64,000 nucleotides of DNA, taken from Marsupella aquatica (taxonomy: Eukaryota; Marchantiophyta). Shown here piece by piece: positions 47,201 to 59,494 of this stretch (its first letter is position 1; each line of letters opens with the position of its first letter). A program made the translations under genes and the position numbers. The notes below the pieces were generated by a model, which saw nothing but the letters and a program-made list of their open reading frames with translations, was not told the DNA's origin and ran no database searches. The stretch spans positions 24,676,001 through 24,740,000 of the forward strand of contig OZ316892.1 of the NCBI GenBank assembly GCA_973895155.1. The letters run 5' to 3'.

Positions 47201-49601
47201 GGTCAACCGCGAACATTTTTGGTAACATCGCTACTCCCACATTGCTCGCTACAGCAACACTGCTACCAGATGCCGCTGCACCTAATCCGCTTGTAACTCC
47301 TGTCAGTGAATTGAGTGAAACTTCTCGTAGTGCTGCTATGAGAGCACACACAGCTGAAGTTGTCATCATGGCTGAGCTTTCAAAAAGCTGGGAATCGAGG
47401 ATCAGAAGAACCTGGAAATCGCTGGCTTGTCTCCCTTCAGAGGTCCGGGCACCAAAAGCTGAGACCTCCTGAGTGGTGGCATGAGGAGAATGTATGAGAC
47501 GATCCACCACAGCAAGAGTCTCCAACACCATTACCCAAGACTGATCCAGAACACAGTTCAACCTGTGAGAGACGTTGAATAGAGTTCGTAATGCCTGGAG
47601 GTTTTTCACCGTGAGTACTGCCCCTTCTCGCTGATCTAAGCCAAGATCACTGACCCGCTTCCCCTGAGATGAAGGATTAGAACCGTTGCTGCTTCCACTC
47701 ATCTTCTCGATGTCTCCCATTGGCGCCAGAGAAAATTTGCAAAGCGATGCCAGGAAAGCATCCCGAGGTGGTATAGCTCGGAGGACCCCACAAGATTGTG
47801 TGAATGCCTGGTACCCTTTGAGAATCTCCAACACAATGGCTTCCCCTTGGGACCTGGAAAGCATTAGGGATAGCGCATCCAGAAGCGTACTCCAAACTGC
47901 ACTGACCAAGACTAGACACGTCGAAGCAAGCTCTCCTCCATCTTTCTGGAACTCTGAAGATGAGCCTGAATTTTGAGTACCAGCAGCTTCAAACCTGGGA
48001 GAATTGAGCTCGCCAGCTTCCATGGCTTCGTCAGTTAGGGTTGCCACTGTGAAGACAACTCCCAATAGACCTTCCACAGCCAAGGTGATTGCATGGGCCT
48101 CACTTGCGACCACCACTGCGGCGCCACTGGCATCATGTTCCATGGCCCATTCTACACCTTTTGCCTTGCTATTGAACATGCCTGCAACTGCAGCATTGAG
48201 GGCCACGCTTTCCTCACTCACTTCTTGTACCTGCAGCCAATCATAATGTCAGGGAAGGAAAACCTTCAGATTAGTGTAGCTCTCAGAAAGTGGGAACAAA
48301 GTTGCCCAAGCATAGACCTCAAATTAGGTACAAGTAAACGAGCAAAGCTGATGATGGGACATAAAATGAAGGGAATTGGTGAATTCTTTTACCTGAAGAG
48401 TACTCACAACTTTTGCCAACGCTTTCACCATATCTGTGACTAGGTTGGCATTCTTTGGCTGCATATCAAAGGTTTGGAAGAGAAGACGAAGCATCCTCGC
48501 CTCGACACAAAAGCCCCTGAGCACTTCAAGGACCATGATTCTATGCCACAGGGGTAATTCCAAGTCGGCACTCTTGACGAGCATGCTCAAGAAGACTTCA
48601 CATTCCGTAGTGACAATCGAGCTATAGAGCCTCGTAACACTGGCCATAGTGCGCAAAACCAACCTCCTATATGCTGGGTCGGAATCTCCGATCTCAAGCT
48701 CACCAGAAGTTCTCATAGATGTCATTAACAAAGAGCATACCTGATCTCGCAAAACCTGTTCATAGGGTGCCAACTTCCTGAAAATTGGGACATAGTGTGA
48801 GAGAACATACTCCAATATGTCCAGAGCAAAATTCTTATGTAGGCAAGAGACGTGGAGCCAAGTAGCTGCTCCCCCACCGGCCAGGGACGTGAGATCCTCA
48901 AACAGCCGGAGACCCAGTCTCCCGGCCTGGGTCAGGTCATCCTTCGAGTTCACTATGTGGGGATCATCCGTCAATGCCTTCTCCACAGCCTTGGCAGCAA
49001 CCATGTTCCGGCTGACATCCCCTGAAACAGAATTCGAGCGAGCCGACCGACTCCTCCAGCCAGAATTGAGCACCGGGAGCTTCTCAGCACTGATTACCCG
49101 GTCAAAAATGAGTGCCACTGCCTGACGGAGCGTAGCTGCTGCAGTGCCATGCACACTGTCTGCACTCCTGTTGTTAGCGAGCAATGTAAGGCAGATCTCC
49201 AGCAGAATTGCCATACTATCCTCGTCATTGGGGTGCAGCTGAGATTGGAGAATCGTCAGGATTGTCTGCAGGGTCTTCAATTGAATAACCTCTTCGGACA
49301 TCTCCGAATGTTCTTTAAGGGTGGCCAGAATTGAAGACAGCGCCGTGGGGGACACCGCATCGTGAGAGATCAACTTCTGCATGCAGGCGAGACCTAGCGA
49401 GCTCATTTTCACATTCTTCGGCTCACACGCCAACAGAAAGGTGCGGACAATGTCATCGCTCTTGGCAAGCTGGCCCGGATCGGAGGTAGATCTCAATTTC
49501 AGAATGGCGTGCTCCGCTGCGTCCTTTACCAAAGGGTACCTGCGCCGCGCCTCAGAAGAGAGCGCCCGCAGATCGGCCTCAAGTACTGCCGTAAACGCCA
49601 T
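44208..49601 (-). CDS. MON2: MON2 homologue (Arf-GEF-related endosome-Golgi trafficking scaffold)
   Basis: Exon 1 is 49601-48393 (403 codons). Exon 2 is 48230-44208, 1,340 codons plus stop, giving 1,743 residues. The only intron (162 bp) is phase 0 with GTAAAA...TGCAG. MON2 resembles large Arf-GEFs outside the Sec7 domain and acts with Dopey proteins in endosome-to-Golgi recycling. The start is fixed by MAFTAVLEADLRALSSEARR, the conserved DCB-domain beginning of plant MON2. Other family landmarks are LACMQKLISHDAVSPTALS, LRQAVALIFDRVISAEKLP, FLSMLVKSADLELPLWHRI, LEVLRGFCVEARMLRLLFQ and, just after the intron, AVAGMFNSKAKGVEWAMEHD and VEGLLGVVFTVATLTDEA. HUS/HDS-type helical repeats fill the rest. 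The C-terminus ends LLHILLRMMSRELGL. No frame damage is visible over 5.2 kb of coding sequence, so the gene looks functional. Confidence 0.96.
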
Positions 49602-50997
49602 TGCTCGGGCGACGGAGCCTCTCAAACTCTACAACCCCGCTTCTCTTGTTGGCCGCTATCTCTCCCCATCTTCCTGCTCCAACTCCTCATCCAGCCTCCT
49701 CAAAATCTCCCATAACGACCTCCAAACTCCATCGTTTTCCGCAACCCCCTGCTGCTTGCTTTCCTCTGATTTTCTCACTCCGACCAAAGAGAGAGATGGC
49801 ATATTACTGCACTCGCAGAACTCATTCTGTGTCATTCCCAACAGATCCATTCTGTATCATTCCCCAATTGATCAGGAAATGCCCGGACCATTAGAATTTA
49901 AGCTCCATGAAAGCGACCCGTGGATTGCAGCAGCAAAACACACATTTTGTAGAGATTAACGGAAGAGCCTAACGTAAAGTAAGAGGAGATCTTGCGAGTG
50001 GAAGGTCACAGATTGGGAAATGCATTAAGACGTGTACATTTGAATGAAAGATTTCGTAAATCTGTCCATTGGATGGCCTCCTACAACCCGCCTAGGCCAT
50101 CCGCGTGTTATTAACCCTAGCCACGCAGGTTGGAGACAGAATTGGCAGGCGAAATACAGAGAGACCCACTGAGATGCTTCCCATTGGAGCGTCTTCTAAG
50201 GCAGACTCAGTTCCACAAGCAGAAAAACGAGAAATGGCCTCAAGACCTATCTGTTTCAAACTAGCTGTTATAGGGAGCTACTCACCATGATTCAAATGAC
50301 GAGTTTTCCGATTCAGTCACTCATCCTGCTGGATCCCCGGATCTACAGAGGAAATGAGAAGCTTGGTGATATACAGGATTGCAAAGCTCATCCATGAATC
50401 AGCTCCACATCCGACACAGCCAACTCCTCCTCTGTTCATACAATGCCACCCAATCCAGGTCCATCAGCTTCCCTCCAGGTCCATCAGCTTCCCTCCAGGA
50501 GCTGAGACTCGCCCTGCTCTGATCTGCTCTTCTCTGACCTGCCCTGCCGATACAACAACCCCCAAACTCCTCAATCTCAAAGCAGCATTCCGCTTCAGAC
50601 CATCGTAAGCGCCTGATCATCCACGACTCATCCTCAATCCGCTCATCCGGACTCACATCGCTCAAATTGCCGCCTCAAATCCCAGAAAGCAGAGAGTGGA
50701 AAGCCCGGTGAGGCAGAGCAATTCCGAGAGCTTCTTCGTCTGAAAATCTTGAAATGTGTGTCGTTGAAATCAGAGTAGAAAACTGGAAATTCGGCAGTGA
50801 TGATCGTCGACAGATCCGCATCCTCCTCAGGTGTGCGTCCACTGAAATTCCCAGGCGGCAAACTTGAACACCGGGCTCGTAGTAACTATTCATCCATGTT
50901 CTCAGTCTTGCGCTGCCTGCTTTCTCGAGCACTCTTTCAGTCTCTCTCTCGCTTGTGCTTTGTTTGCAGTCTCGACTTGTCGTCCCACCTGTCACCT
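49602..50997. other. MON2 upstream region
   Basis: Holds the presumed MON2 leader and promoter. A 21-bp direct duplication (CCAGGTCCATCAGCTTCCCT type) is at about 50455-50495. Open frames on both strands between 50350 and 51030 overlap and lack support. Confidence 0.4.
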
Positions 50998-51650
50998 CTC
51001 TTCTCTCGAACATTAGTCTCTTCTTGATTAGCAACTATTGTGCGATATATTAAAACCACAACTGCACTCTTCTCTCGAACATTAGTCTCTTCTTGATTAG
51101 CAACTATTGTGCGATATATTAAAACCACAACTGCACTCTTCTCTCGAACATTAGTCTCTTCTTGATTAGCAGCTATTGTGAGATATATTAAACCACAACT
51201 GGACTCTTCTCTCGAACATTAGTCTTGTCTTGATTAGCAACTATTGTGAGATATATTAAACCACACTTGGACTGTTCTCTCGAACATTAGTCTCGTCTTG
51301 ATTAGCTACTATTTTGAGATATATTAAATCACACTTGGACTGTTCTCTCGAACATTAGTCTCGTCTTGATTAGCTACTATTTTGAGATATATTAAATCAC
51401 AACTGCACATTTCTCTCGAACATTAGTCGCTTCTTGATCAGCAACTATTGTGACATATATTAAACCACAACTCCGCGTATAAAGAGCTACTGTTACCACT
51501 CATTAGACTTCTGGTCCCACCTGTCGCCTCTCTTCTCTCAAACGTTAGTATCTTCTTGATTAGCAAGTATTGTCACAGTTTATTAAACCACAAGTGCACC
51601 TAGTCTCTTCTTGATTAGCAAGTATTGTGACCTTATATTAAACCACAGGT
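50998..51650 (+). repeat. 69-bp tandem repeat array (~9-10 units)
   Basis: The unit is TCTTCTCTCGAACATTAGTC-TCTTCTTGATTAGCAACTAT-TGTGCGATATATTAAAACCA-CAACTGCAC. The first three units (from about 51000, 51069, 51138) are nearly identical at 69 bp. Later ones are 68 bp and progressively diverged, and the last two are interrupted by about 70 bp of other sequence (51470-51530). This gradient suggests expansion from the left end. Confidence 0.92.
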
Positions 51651-54600
51651 ACGAGAAGCTACTCTTACCTTTCATTATAAAATGCACAAACTCAGGGCTT
51701 GAGCTCCACAAAAGGTGGTGAGTGCTCCACCTTTTATGGTGAGACACTGTTCACCCTTCACCATAGGACAGGAATGAGGAGGAGTGAGGGAGTGAATGGG
51801 ACTTTTCTACCAGCTTTTATATGGGCAGGTGTGGTTTAAGTTGATCTGTTGTCGTGCTAAAACATTTTGGCCAGGAACTTAGCTTTGAGGTGCGAGTGGC
51901 TGGTGACTCATTACCGATCAGTCAGAGAAGTTGAATTGGAAAGACGGCAGTGCTGGAAGGAAAGGCAAACCGTTTGGTTTGTGACTTGTTATCAATCAAC
52001 TCTTAGGCTTGATGTTTGGAGATGCTTGCTTGGCGAACAACTGTCAAACAATATTGGTGCTACCTGAAGAGTACTTAAGGGCTACTCAGCGGCTCACTTG
52101 AAGCTGTGTAGCGATTCAGTGAGGGAAGTGAGGAAGCTTTGCCCTTGTCTAGTTCTGAGCTAGGGGAATTTTATTGATTACTGTTACAAAGCAACTTGAG
52201 ACATTTTAAACTTGATGGGAGAGAGGTAGCCATCTACTGTAAGGACCAGAGACCAAAACGCAAGTGGCTTACGCCAGAGCAACCATTGTAGCTTGATTGA
52301 TGATTGTGGAATAAAGAGAAGAGGGTATTCATTTGATGTTAAATTGAGGATGGTGACAACCGTCCAATCATGAAACCTGGCAGAATGTTGACCATTGGAT
52401 CATTCCAAGCTAACCAGAGTTACTTTGCTTAACTGGCCATGAAAGAACAGTGGCAATCTAGTAATTAAACCCAAAATAGAGGCAATGTAGTAAATATCAG
52501 ACTAAATATTATAGTGCATGAATTTTACCCTCAGTAAAGAATTATAAAAATGTGATGCCCCATAGCTTGCTGTACTGGAATGTGTTATTTCTTCAGAGAA
52601 AGAGAGACTGGAAAAGGGTCAACAAAATATACCCAAGAAGGAAAACATGTTATTCTCAGGTTTCCTTGTGCTGAGGGTGCCACATCTTGGTTTTTTTTGT
52701 AATGCTTCCCATTTCACCCAAACAGAACAAAAAGGCCATGGGGATGAAAACCTTACACCTAGGCAGATAATACAAAGAAACTCTAAGAGACCATGCTAAA
52801 CTAGGTACTCACCATCAACATCTTAAGTAGAGACCAAATTTGCAAAGGAAACATCATGTTTTCTAGCTGTACAAGCCTCCAATGGAATATACCAGTGTGA
52901 GTGATCTTTGATGGATCATGGCTTGAGAATGGGCCAGTTGGACCATCTCTGATATGCACTAAAAGAAGTTGGGCGTCAAAACAGATAAAAGTACTCCTGC
53001 TGAACCTGGTGCATGAGTGTCCCTAGTTGCTTTCAAGAATCTCATCAAACTGATGACCCTCCCTCCCCAAATTCTCCATACTCCTCACAATCATTCATCA
53101 TTAGTATGATTGACTGAGTAAAAAACTACAACATATTGCAATATAGAGTTGGTTGCATCAATTTCCTAGTAACCACATGGGAAGTAGATACTAAAACAAC
53201 TAAAGACTATTTACAGCTAACAATTTATAATGTAGTTTATCCCAAATGCATGAAAAGGGAGCTTGAAAACAATGTGAGACGATGATCCCCAACTCACAAA
53301 TAATATGCAGAAACGAGAGTCAGGTGAAAGGTCATGTTATGGTATCATCAGCCCCCCGTGCCTTATTTTCCTTTGTAGTTTTGTCCCTGTCGCCAGTCTG
53401 GCTTGGGGGTTATGAGACTTAGATCCAACTGCATGTGAGCCGGCCTACGTTCTCCGGCCCTCAACCTGACCCATGGCAGTGAGAATGTAAGTGAGCATGA
53501 GATGGACACTTGAACCCCCTGCCGCTAGGCTTCATGGCACTGGATGTGGACTTCAAAGGGCAAGGGCCAGAAAGTTTCTGGCCCTTCAAGGTCCTACCTT
53601 TGATTTCCTAACAAGACAAAAACAAAACAAATGTGATTGCAGGGCAACATATACTCCTTTTTGCCAATCATTTTGCTATGGCAGAGGGCCACTAAACTAA
53701 GGGCTGCTACATGGGAGTAGGCTCTTAGGGCACCCCCTGGCCAACCTAGAGTAGCTTGGGGTCTATGACATTTGTATAGGGTAATGACAGTTTGGTCTGG
53801 GGTTACTAGTTTGTAACCCTGTGACCAGAAAGTGAAAAAATGCTCACCGACAACCAGGAGGTTTTTATGAGCTTTGTGGGAACACAGACTAGAACCCCAG
53901 CCAGAATAGTCTCATACGTAATACTTACCCAGAGAAAAAAAAGATTACCGGATAAGACTTTCCCGGCACACTATTATTGAAATGGTACCACGTTCCTGAC
54001 ACGAATTACAAGTAGAAATTCTGGTGAGTACGAGCAAAATTCACTTGGGGTGTATGTCCGATCATCCAATGGCTTAGTTGCGGACCGCTGGGTGTAATCG
54101 CCCTCATAAATTACAGTCTGTAACACCCTCGGAACCAAGGGTTATCCTAAACGACTAAAATAATAGAGTACAGCTCCCCAATCAGGATGTTCCTCGATGC
54201 CCTGAATATGCTTCAAAGGCCTACTGTACTGCCCTGGCAATCCAAGGTATCATCGGACGGCGTTGTGCAGCCGGCAGCCGTATCAGATTAACTCGGGTTA
54301 CAGAAGCAAACCTTCACAGTCACCACGGTGCGGTTACGAGGACCAACCGTGGTGCGGTGGAGATGTTGTACAGTCGATTGGGTAATGATTTGCTCTCGTG
54401 AGGACTTTACAGGAACCCAGGAAGAGAAGCAAATCGTCACATCACTCAAATGTCACATCGTCACAATCCTTTCAATTTCGTACTGGTCGAAGAATATCCA
54501 GTTCTCCCCTTTCGGATAGCTGGAGTTCATAATTTTGATACATTTCCATGGAGAATCCCGTAGTTCTGCGTATTTTGTGACGTCGGATTCAATGTCAGCC

Positions 54601-55499
54601 ACTTTTGGGATGGCGGTTCTATATAGTAATGCTCTACTCCATGTCATCTAATCTCCACTTTCAGGTAGCTATAGAATTTAGTGATGTTGAACCTCAATGT
54701 CTGTGATCTACTCTTCGGAGAGCGATTCGATGTCATAATCTACACTTCGAATAGCGTTTCCTTCTAGTAATGATAGATAGACTCCATCTACATTTTTATT
54801 TCGATGTCGGGAAAGCGATTCCATCTAGATATGTTGGACTCCCGTGTCATAATCTCCAATTTCGGTAACATTTCCATTCAGAGATGTTAGACTCAGTATC
54901 AGGATCTTCACTTTAAGTACAAACAACTGCGCCCCGAATATGGTCCATTTGGGTTCAATTGGTACCGGTTGGGATAACTAACTGTCACGACTTCACTGTC
55001 TACATAGCGACCCTCTGATACATTTCCATTAATGAATTGAAAAGCAGTTAATTAGTTCGATAATTGAAATGTGGGGTGAAGATGGCAGAAAGATAAGCTG
55101 GTGTTGGTGGTGAGATGAGTCCTGAGTAGTGGTTTTGGTTGAGTTGTGAATCATCTTGGAGGACTCGAGAAGGAGCTTAGGGTGGCCGAACAGATTCAGA
55201 AAAGTGGGCCGGAGTCCTAGCCCGGCTATAGAACCTTGGGGTGCAAGTTCGACAGCAGTTCTGTGGGCTATCAACTCACAGCTATCAGAATCTGAAGACC
55301 ACAGGAAGACACCCTTCACTTGGCCAAGCCTCCCATTATTTCAGCCTTGAATGCTTTGACAGCTGCTATTTCACAAAGGAGAACCAATGGCACTTGGCAT
55401 CCCGATTGGAACCAACGAATGACTCGAGTAAATTTTCATCCAGAGTTTTTTTTTAATCTGAATGAATCAACTCTAGATTAGATTTACAGTATTTACAAT
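51651..55499. other. Gene-poor intergenic region
   Basis: No coding gene is supported. A 25-nt palindrome lies at 53562-53586. Degenerate short phrases (GCGATTCCATCTAGATATGTTGGACTC; GATTCGATGTCATAATCTCC) recur from about 54700 to 54910 at 50-70-bp spacing. An A-rich segment at 53590-53630 on the minus side and a GGGTTCAAGTGTCC word near 53510 hint at a SINE-like element, but not enough to call. Confidence 0.35.
53562..53586. repeat. Perfect 12-bp-arm palindrome
   Basis: AAGGGCCAGAAA, G, TTTCTGGCCCTT: twelve-base arms around one base, able to form a strong hairpin on either strand. It is not followed by a T-run and there is no adjacent gene end, so I do not call it a terminator. Confidence 0.8.
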
Positions 55500-55534
55500 T
55501 GGGTCATACAACTTTATTGTGGCTATGCACCCGT

Positions 55535-55990
55535 TTGATCAAACCTGTCGTTTCCTAATGTACTTCCGCTCCAAACTATCATATACGATTTGTACTTTTC
55601 TACATAATATGACCAAAGCCGCTGGACAGATCTGAGAAAGCTTTACGCAGAGAAGCTCAAGCAGGGGCTGAATCTTGGAACTCGCATTTTCACGAAATTC
55701 ATCGAAGGACGCACTTGCTTTACCAGATGCCTCAGGAGACCAAACAAACTGGAAGCCATCCACTCATTCAAAGAAGTTGAAGACTCTATGTACATATGAG
55801 GAAATGTAAATATTAGCCAAGGACCTAATTTCCACGACCCAGACTTGAGTAATCTTTACTTGGAACTTGAGAAGCAGCCCCAATTGTGTGTACCCCTCCT
55901 CTCAGTTGATATAGTTTGCTATAACAACGGGGGAAACCTCTGAAACTATCATACTCAGCTGCGCTGGTACCGGTCCAAGATTTGAGGCAT
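55535..55990 (-). pseudogene. Degenerate extra copies of the RPAP2 last exon
   Basis: Two segments downstream of RPAP2 echo its final exon. Around 55925-55985 the minus strand encodes TGTSAAEYDSFRGF beside the real TGTSEAEYDTFRGLLLP. Near 55550-55742 a CTTCCAG acceptor is followed by FVWSPEASGKASASFDEFRE, aligning with FLDSTGTSEAEYDTFRG and with a longer open tail (to about 55539). Both keep the acceptor-like context but lose the conserved PLGR ending. They look like tandem duplicates of the terminal exon, now decayed or used as alternative ends. Confidence 0.5.
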
Positions 55991-56027
55991 GTTGCCATGG
56001 TGAAAGCAGAGAAAGGAGCCCCTCAGT

Positions 56028-59000
56028 TTAACCTCCACTCATAGTTGCAAACGTCGGCAGCCGTCCCAAGGGCAGAAGCAAACCTCTGAAAGTATCATAT
56101 TCAGCTTCACTGGTGCCAGTCGAATCTAGGAACTGGAATCCGCGAAAGGAATTAGAACAGGTACGTAGAAAGACTTGGCAAACAAGAATATTGACCACCA
56201 AAAGCCCCACGAGATTAGCCTGGATTGGACGAAATTCACGATACGTTTGTATACTTTTGAAGCGCAAGGAGTGTAACACATGAGAAGTTTCCACTGATGT
56301 AAACTTTCCATCCACATAAACTTTCCGTATTGTGCTTCTATAAACATTGGACCTGACCATAAAGGTTCCCACACTTACTGTCAACCCTTTCTGATTATAA
56401 CATATGCATCTGTCTTGCAAGACCTAGAAAGGGGAGGAACAAAGTTTGTAAACGCAGAGCAACCGGAAAATCCTTATAACTGCAATTACCTTGCGAAGCA
56501 GGGACATATTATTGGTGAGATGGGCTCCAATAGAAGGCAACCGTTGCACGGAAAGACCATCAAGTAGCAGCATTAAAATCATATTCCAGTGCTTTATACT
56601 GAACGCCGGTAGCGCTTCTACAAAGGTCATTGTTCTGACCAACCGTCCCTGAAAAGAAAGCTTGAAGGTTAGGGCAAGCAGAAAGCATATCCTCAGACAC
56701 CCCTGAGTACCACAAACAGTTTACTTTCAAGAACAAACAGTTTACTTTCAAGAACTACTACATTTCATGACATTCCCAATGACAATTACATAGACGCAGT
56801 AGCTTCAGAAGAAAATGTTTCGCATCAAGAAAACTCTGGATTGGGATGTAACGTTACAATATTTTGCTCCAGAGTAGATATAGGAACGTTCAGGCGGAGT
56901 GCTTGCACCACATCAGGAAATGCCCTAGAGATACAGTTTGAAAATGTTCTTGATATCTCTGCCGATGTACTGTCCGCAAAATTTATTTGCCGTCGAAACT
57001 CTCTCCCATTTGCAACAACAAACTCATCTTCGTCTTGAGGCTCTTTCCCGTATATATGTGCAATTGTGGCTGCTGAGATCCACTCTTCCAAGGCCATCCA
57101 AATTGCACCGAACATCGATACCTGTCAAAACAATGTTTTAAAACTAAAGAATGACCACTATATCACGATTCGATCTGTATTGCTGTTTCCAATCGTTTTA
57201 GTCTCCCAAAGTTGATTTATGACTATTGGATATTCGTGACAAGTTCTCACCTCGACTTTGAAATTCTTAGGCGGCGTACTATGCCAAGCTCCCTTCGCTG
57301 TGGTAAAATCCAGATCGTCCTCCGTTGGGGGTTCTGGAATTGGCCATCTCACATCAACCCCAGTCGACGACCCAGAGTCACTCCCAGGCTTTCCCTCCCA
57401 GTCATTCAAGCTACTTTCAATAAGCGTATTGATGGGCTTTGATACTTCGACATCTTCAGTGACAGGAACGATGGAAAGTCCTGCCTGTGCCACTGCAGTT
57501 AAATATAATGATTTTGTGAGCGCAATGTCACGTGGTAGAGATGTCACGGCGGTGAGGTTCTAAATTTAGCAAACAGTGTGCCCACAAGAATCGCCTGTGA
57601 CTGGCAACATTCATTTGGCCAATTATTCCTATCAGCAGCAGGCTCAAGCCTAAAGCGACAGCCCAAAACGAAGGCTGCCTTTTGCTGAGAGGCCAAAGTT
57701 AGCAAGCACTTTTTGAGTAGCAAATTAATTTGAAATTACTATTAAAAATATTTCGCTACCGATTTTGCTAAGACGGGGGTTTTTAAGAAACGAGGATATT
57801 CAACTGCACGCCCAAACATCAATCCATCTACCTACCAGCTTCCAGACAATCGATGTCTCCTCCAGCTGCTGCCTCTGCTGCCTGCGTCAATGCGGCAGCT
57901 ACTGCTTCTGCTGATAAAACCCTCTGGGACTTTTGAGTCCCTGAGTCTTCCGCACGCAATTGTGGATTGTCCCCTGGACGAGTGTTTCTGTCCCTCGAGA
58001 CAGAACAACCAGACACAGGATCACCAGGTGGATTATTGCTGGCTTCCATTCTTTCAGCATCACCGCTGACGTCCATTTTATCCACATCAATGTTCAATGA
58101 GACAGAATCGGCAGCAATCTGTTTAAGAAGACCACCAAGGAATCCACTGTAAGTCCATGAGGATCGCAGACCATTTGAAACACTCGTATTTCAGGAGTAA
58201 CAATTAACGAAACACAGCCGACAGAAAAAATAAAATGAGAATGACTGGTTGAGTTGCGAGTAGCAACCGGTGTTTCGTTTGAGGTGGGGATATCCGAAGC
58301 TGCTGAAGTAGGTGCAGATTGTGAAATTGAGGTGTGAACTTGTGATCTTTCTTTCAGCCGTGATGAAGATCTTTGATCTTTCCTTTCAGACTTTTGGTCC
58401 TTCTTCTTCTGATCTTCCCAAGAAACGTTGCGCTTAAGGGTTTTCTTGGCTATTCCTTTCTTCAAGGCAGATTTCAAGAGTGGCACTGGAGATATTTCCA
58501 CATCTAGCTCATCAAGGATCACTGGGAACTTGCCCTTATCCAAGGACGCAGGTTCGCTAGTTGGGCTCACGCTGAGTGTTGGTCCATCGCTAATGGCCAT
58601 TCTTTCTAGGTCTGCCCCCCATTCCAACTGATCACGGTTTGCGTTCTCTCTTTGTCGAGAAATTTTATTTGAGGGCCAATTTTGAGGAACATAGCCCTCA
58701 ATAGCATCAAAAGGAGCAGCGTCATCAAAACTTGAGATTCCTGAGTCCTCCCGCTCCTGAATACCAGAGACTAAAGACTCATTCGACGGGACACTCTGCT
58801 TTTGCAATTCCTTCGAGTTTCCGTTACTGTGGTGGAGTCTGGATGGTTTGGGGTCACGGATATAGTCCATGATTGACGTTAGTTTCTCCTTCCTCATGAA
58901 CTCATCTCGTTCAATTTGTAAAGATGATTGGAAAGTTTTGCTTGCTACCAAGCAGTTGGCACAGCAGAACAACCGAGTCTCACTTAGATCATAAACCTTG

Positions 59001-59494
59001 TGTTCGTGCAAAGATATTCTGTATCGACCTTTCCGGGATGGTTCTGTGATGAGTCCATTATGGCAAAGCGGATACCCACATTGTTTCGAAATGCTTCTCT
59101 CCGTCACAACATCTGAGTACTCGCTTTGGGTGAGAAGACGACTACTGGCTTGAAGCTGAGTGTTATCCTGGACCCCATCTAGCAGAAACAACTGAATCTC
59201 TAAAATCGCCTTCTTCACCGCTTGAACTGCCTGAGCACGTGCTGTTGCCTTAGCTACCAGCTCCTCAACCTTGTCATCATCCAACGCTCCATGCCTGGAA
59301 GCAGCTTTCTTCGTTGGACGTTTCTTCTTTTTACTTGACTTTTTCCCCTCCCTTGAACTCTCAGATTTTCTCCCACCTTCGGCAGCCCTGCCCAAACTTC
59401 TTGTGTCCTTTTTCCTGGAGGATTTTGGAGAGGTCCCAGTGCTTCCATTTGAGGATGGACTCGCCAGCGGAGAGCAATCGCTGTCTGCATTCAT
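56028..59494 (-). CDS. RPAP2: RPAP2-type RNA polymerase II CTD phosphatase
   Basis: Seven exons: 59494-58209, 58146-57836, 57492-57251, 57121-56858, 56648-56490, 56423-56379 and 56132-56028. All junctions are in phase, giving 803 residues. RPAP2/Rtr1 proteins remove Ser5 phosphate from the Pol II CTD and help import Pol II. A Lys/Ser-rich leader (residues 1-75, with SKKKKRPTKK) precedes the zinc-binding Rtr1 domain: DVVTERSISKQCGYPLCHNG, KGRYRISLHEHKVYDLSETR and LFCCANC, which supply CxxxxC and CxxC pairs. A long Lys/Ser-rich low-complexity middle follows (KKKDQKSERKDQRSS). The C-terminal helical domain carries WMALEEWISAATIAHIYG and ALPAFSIKHWNMILMLLLDG, then EYDTFRGLLLPLGRLPTF. The join of exons 1 and 2 uses an assumed GTTAAT donor and a 62-bp intron, the weakest call. 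Confidence 0.92.

Noticed and set aside
44208-49625. Many plus-strand open frames opposite MON2
   Set aside because: They are shadows of the long, well-conserved minus-strand coding sequence.
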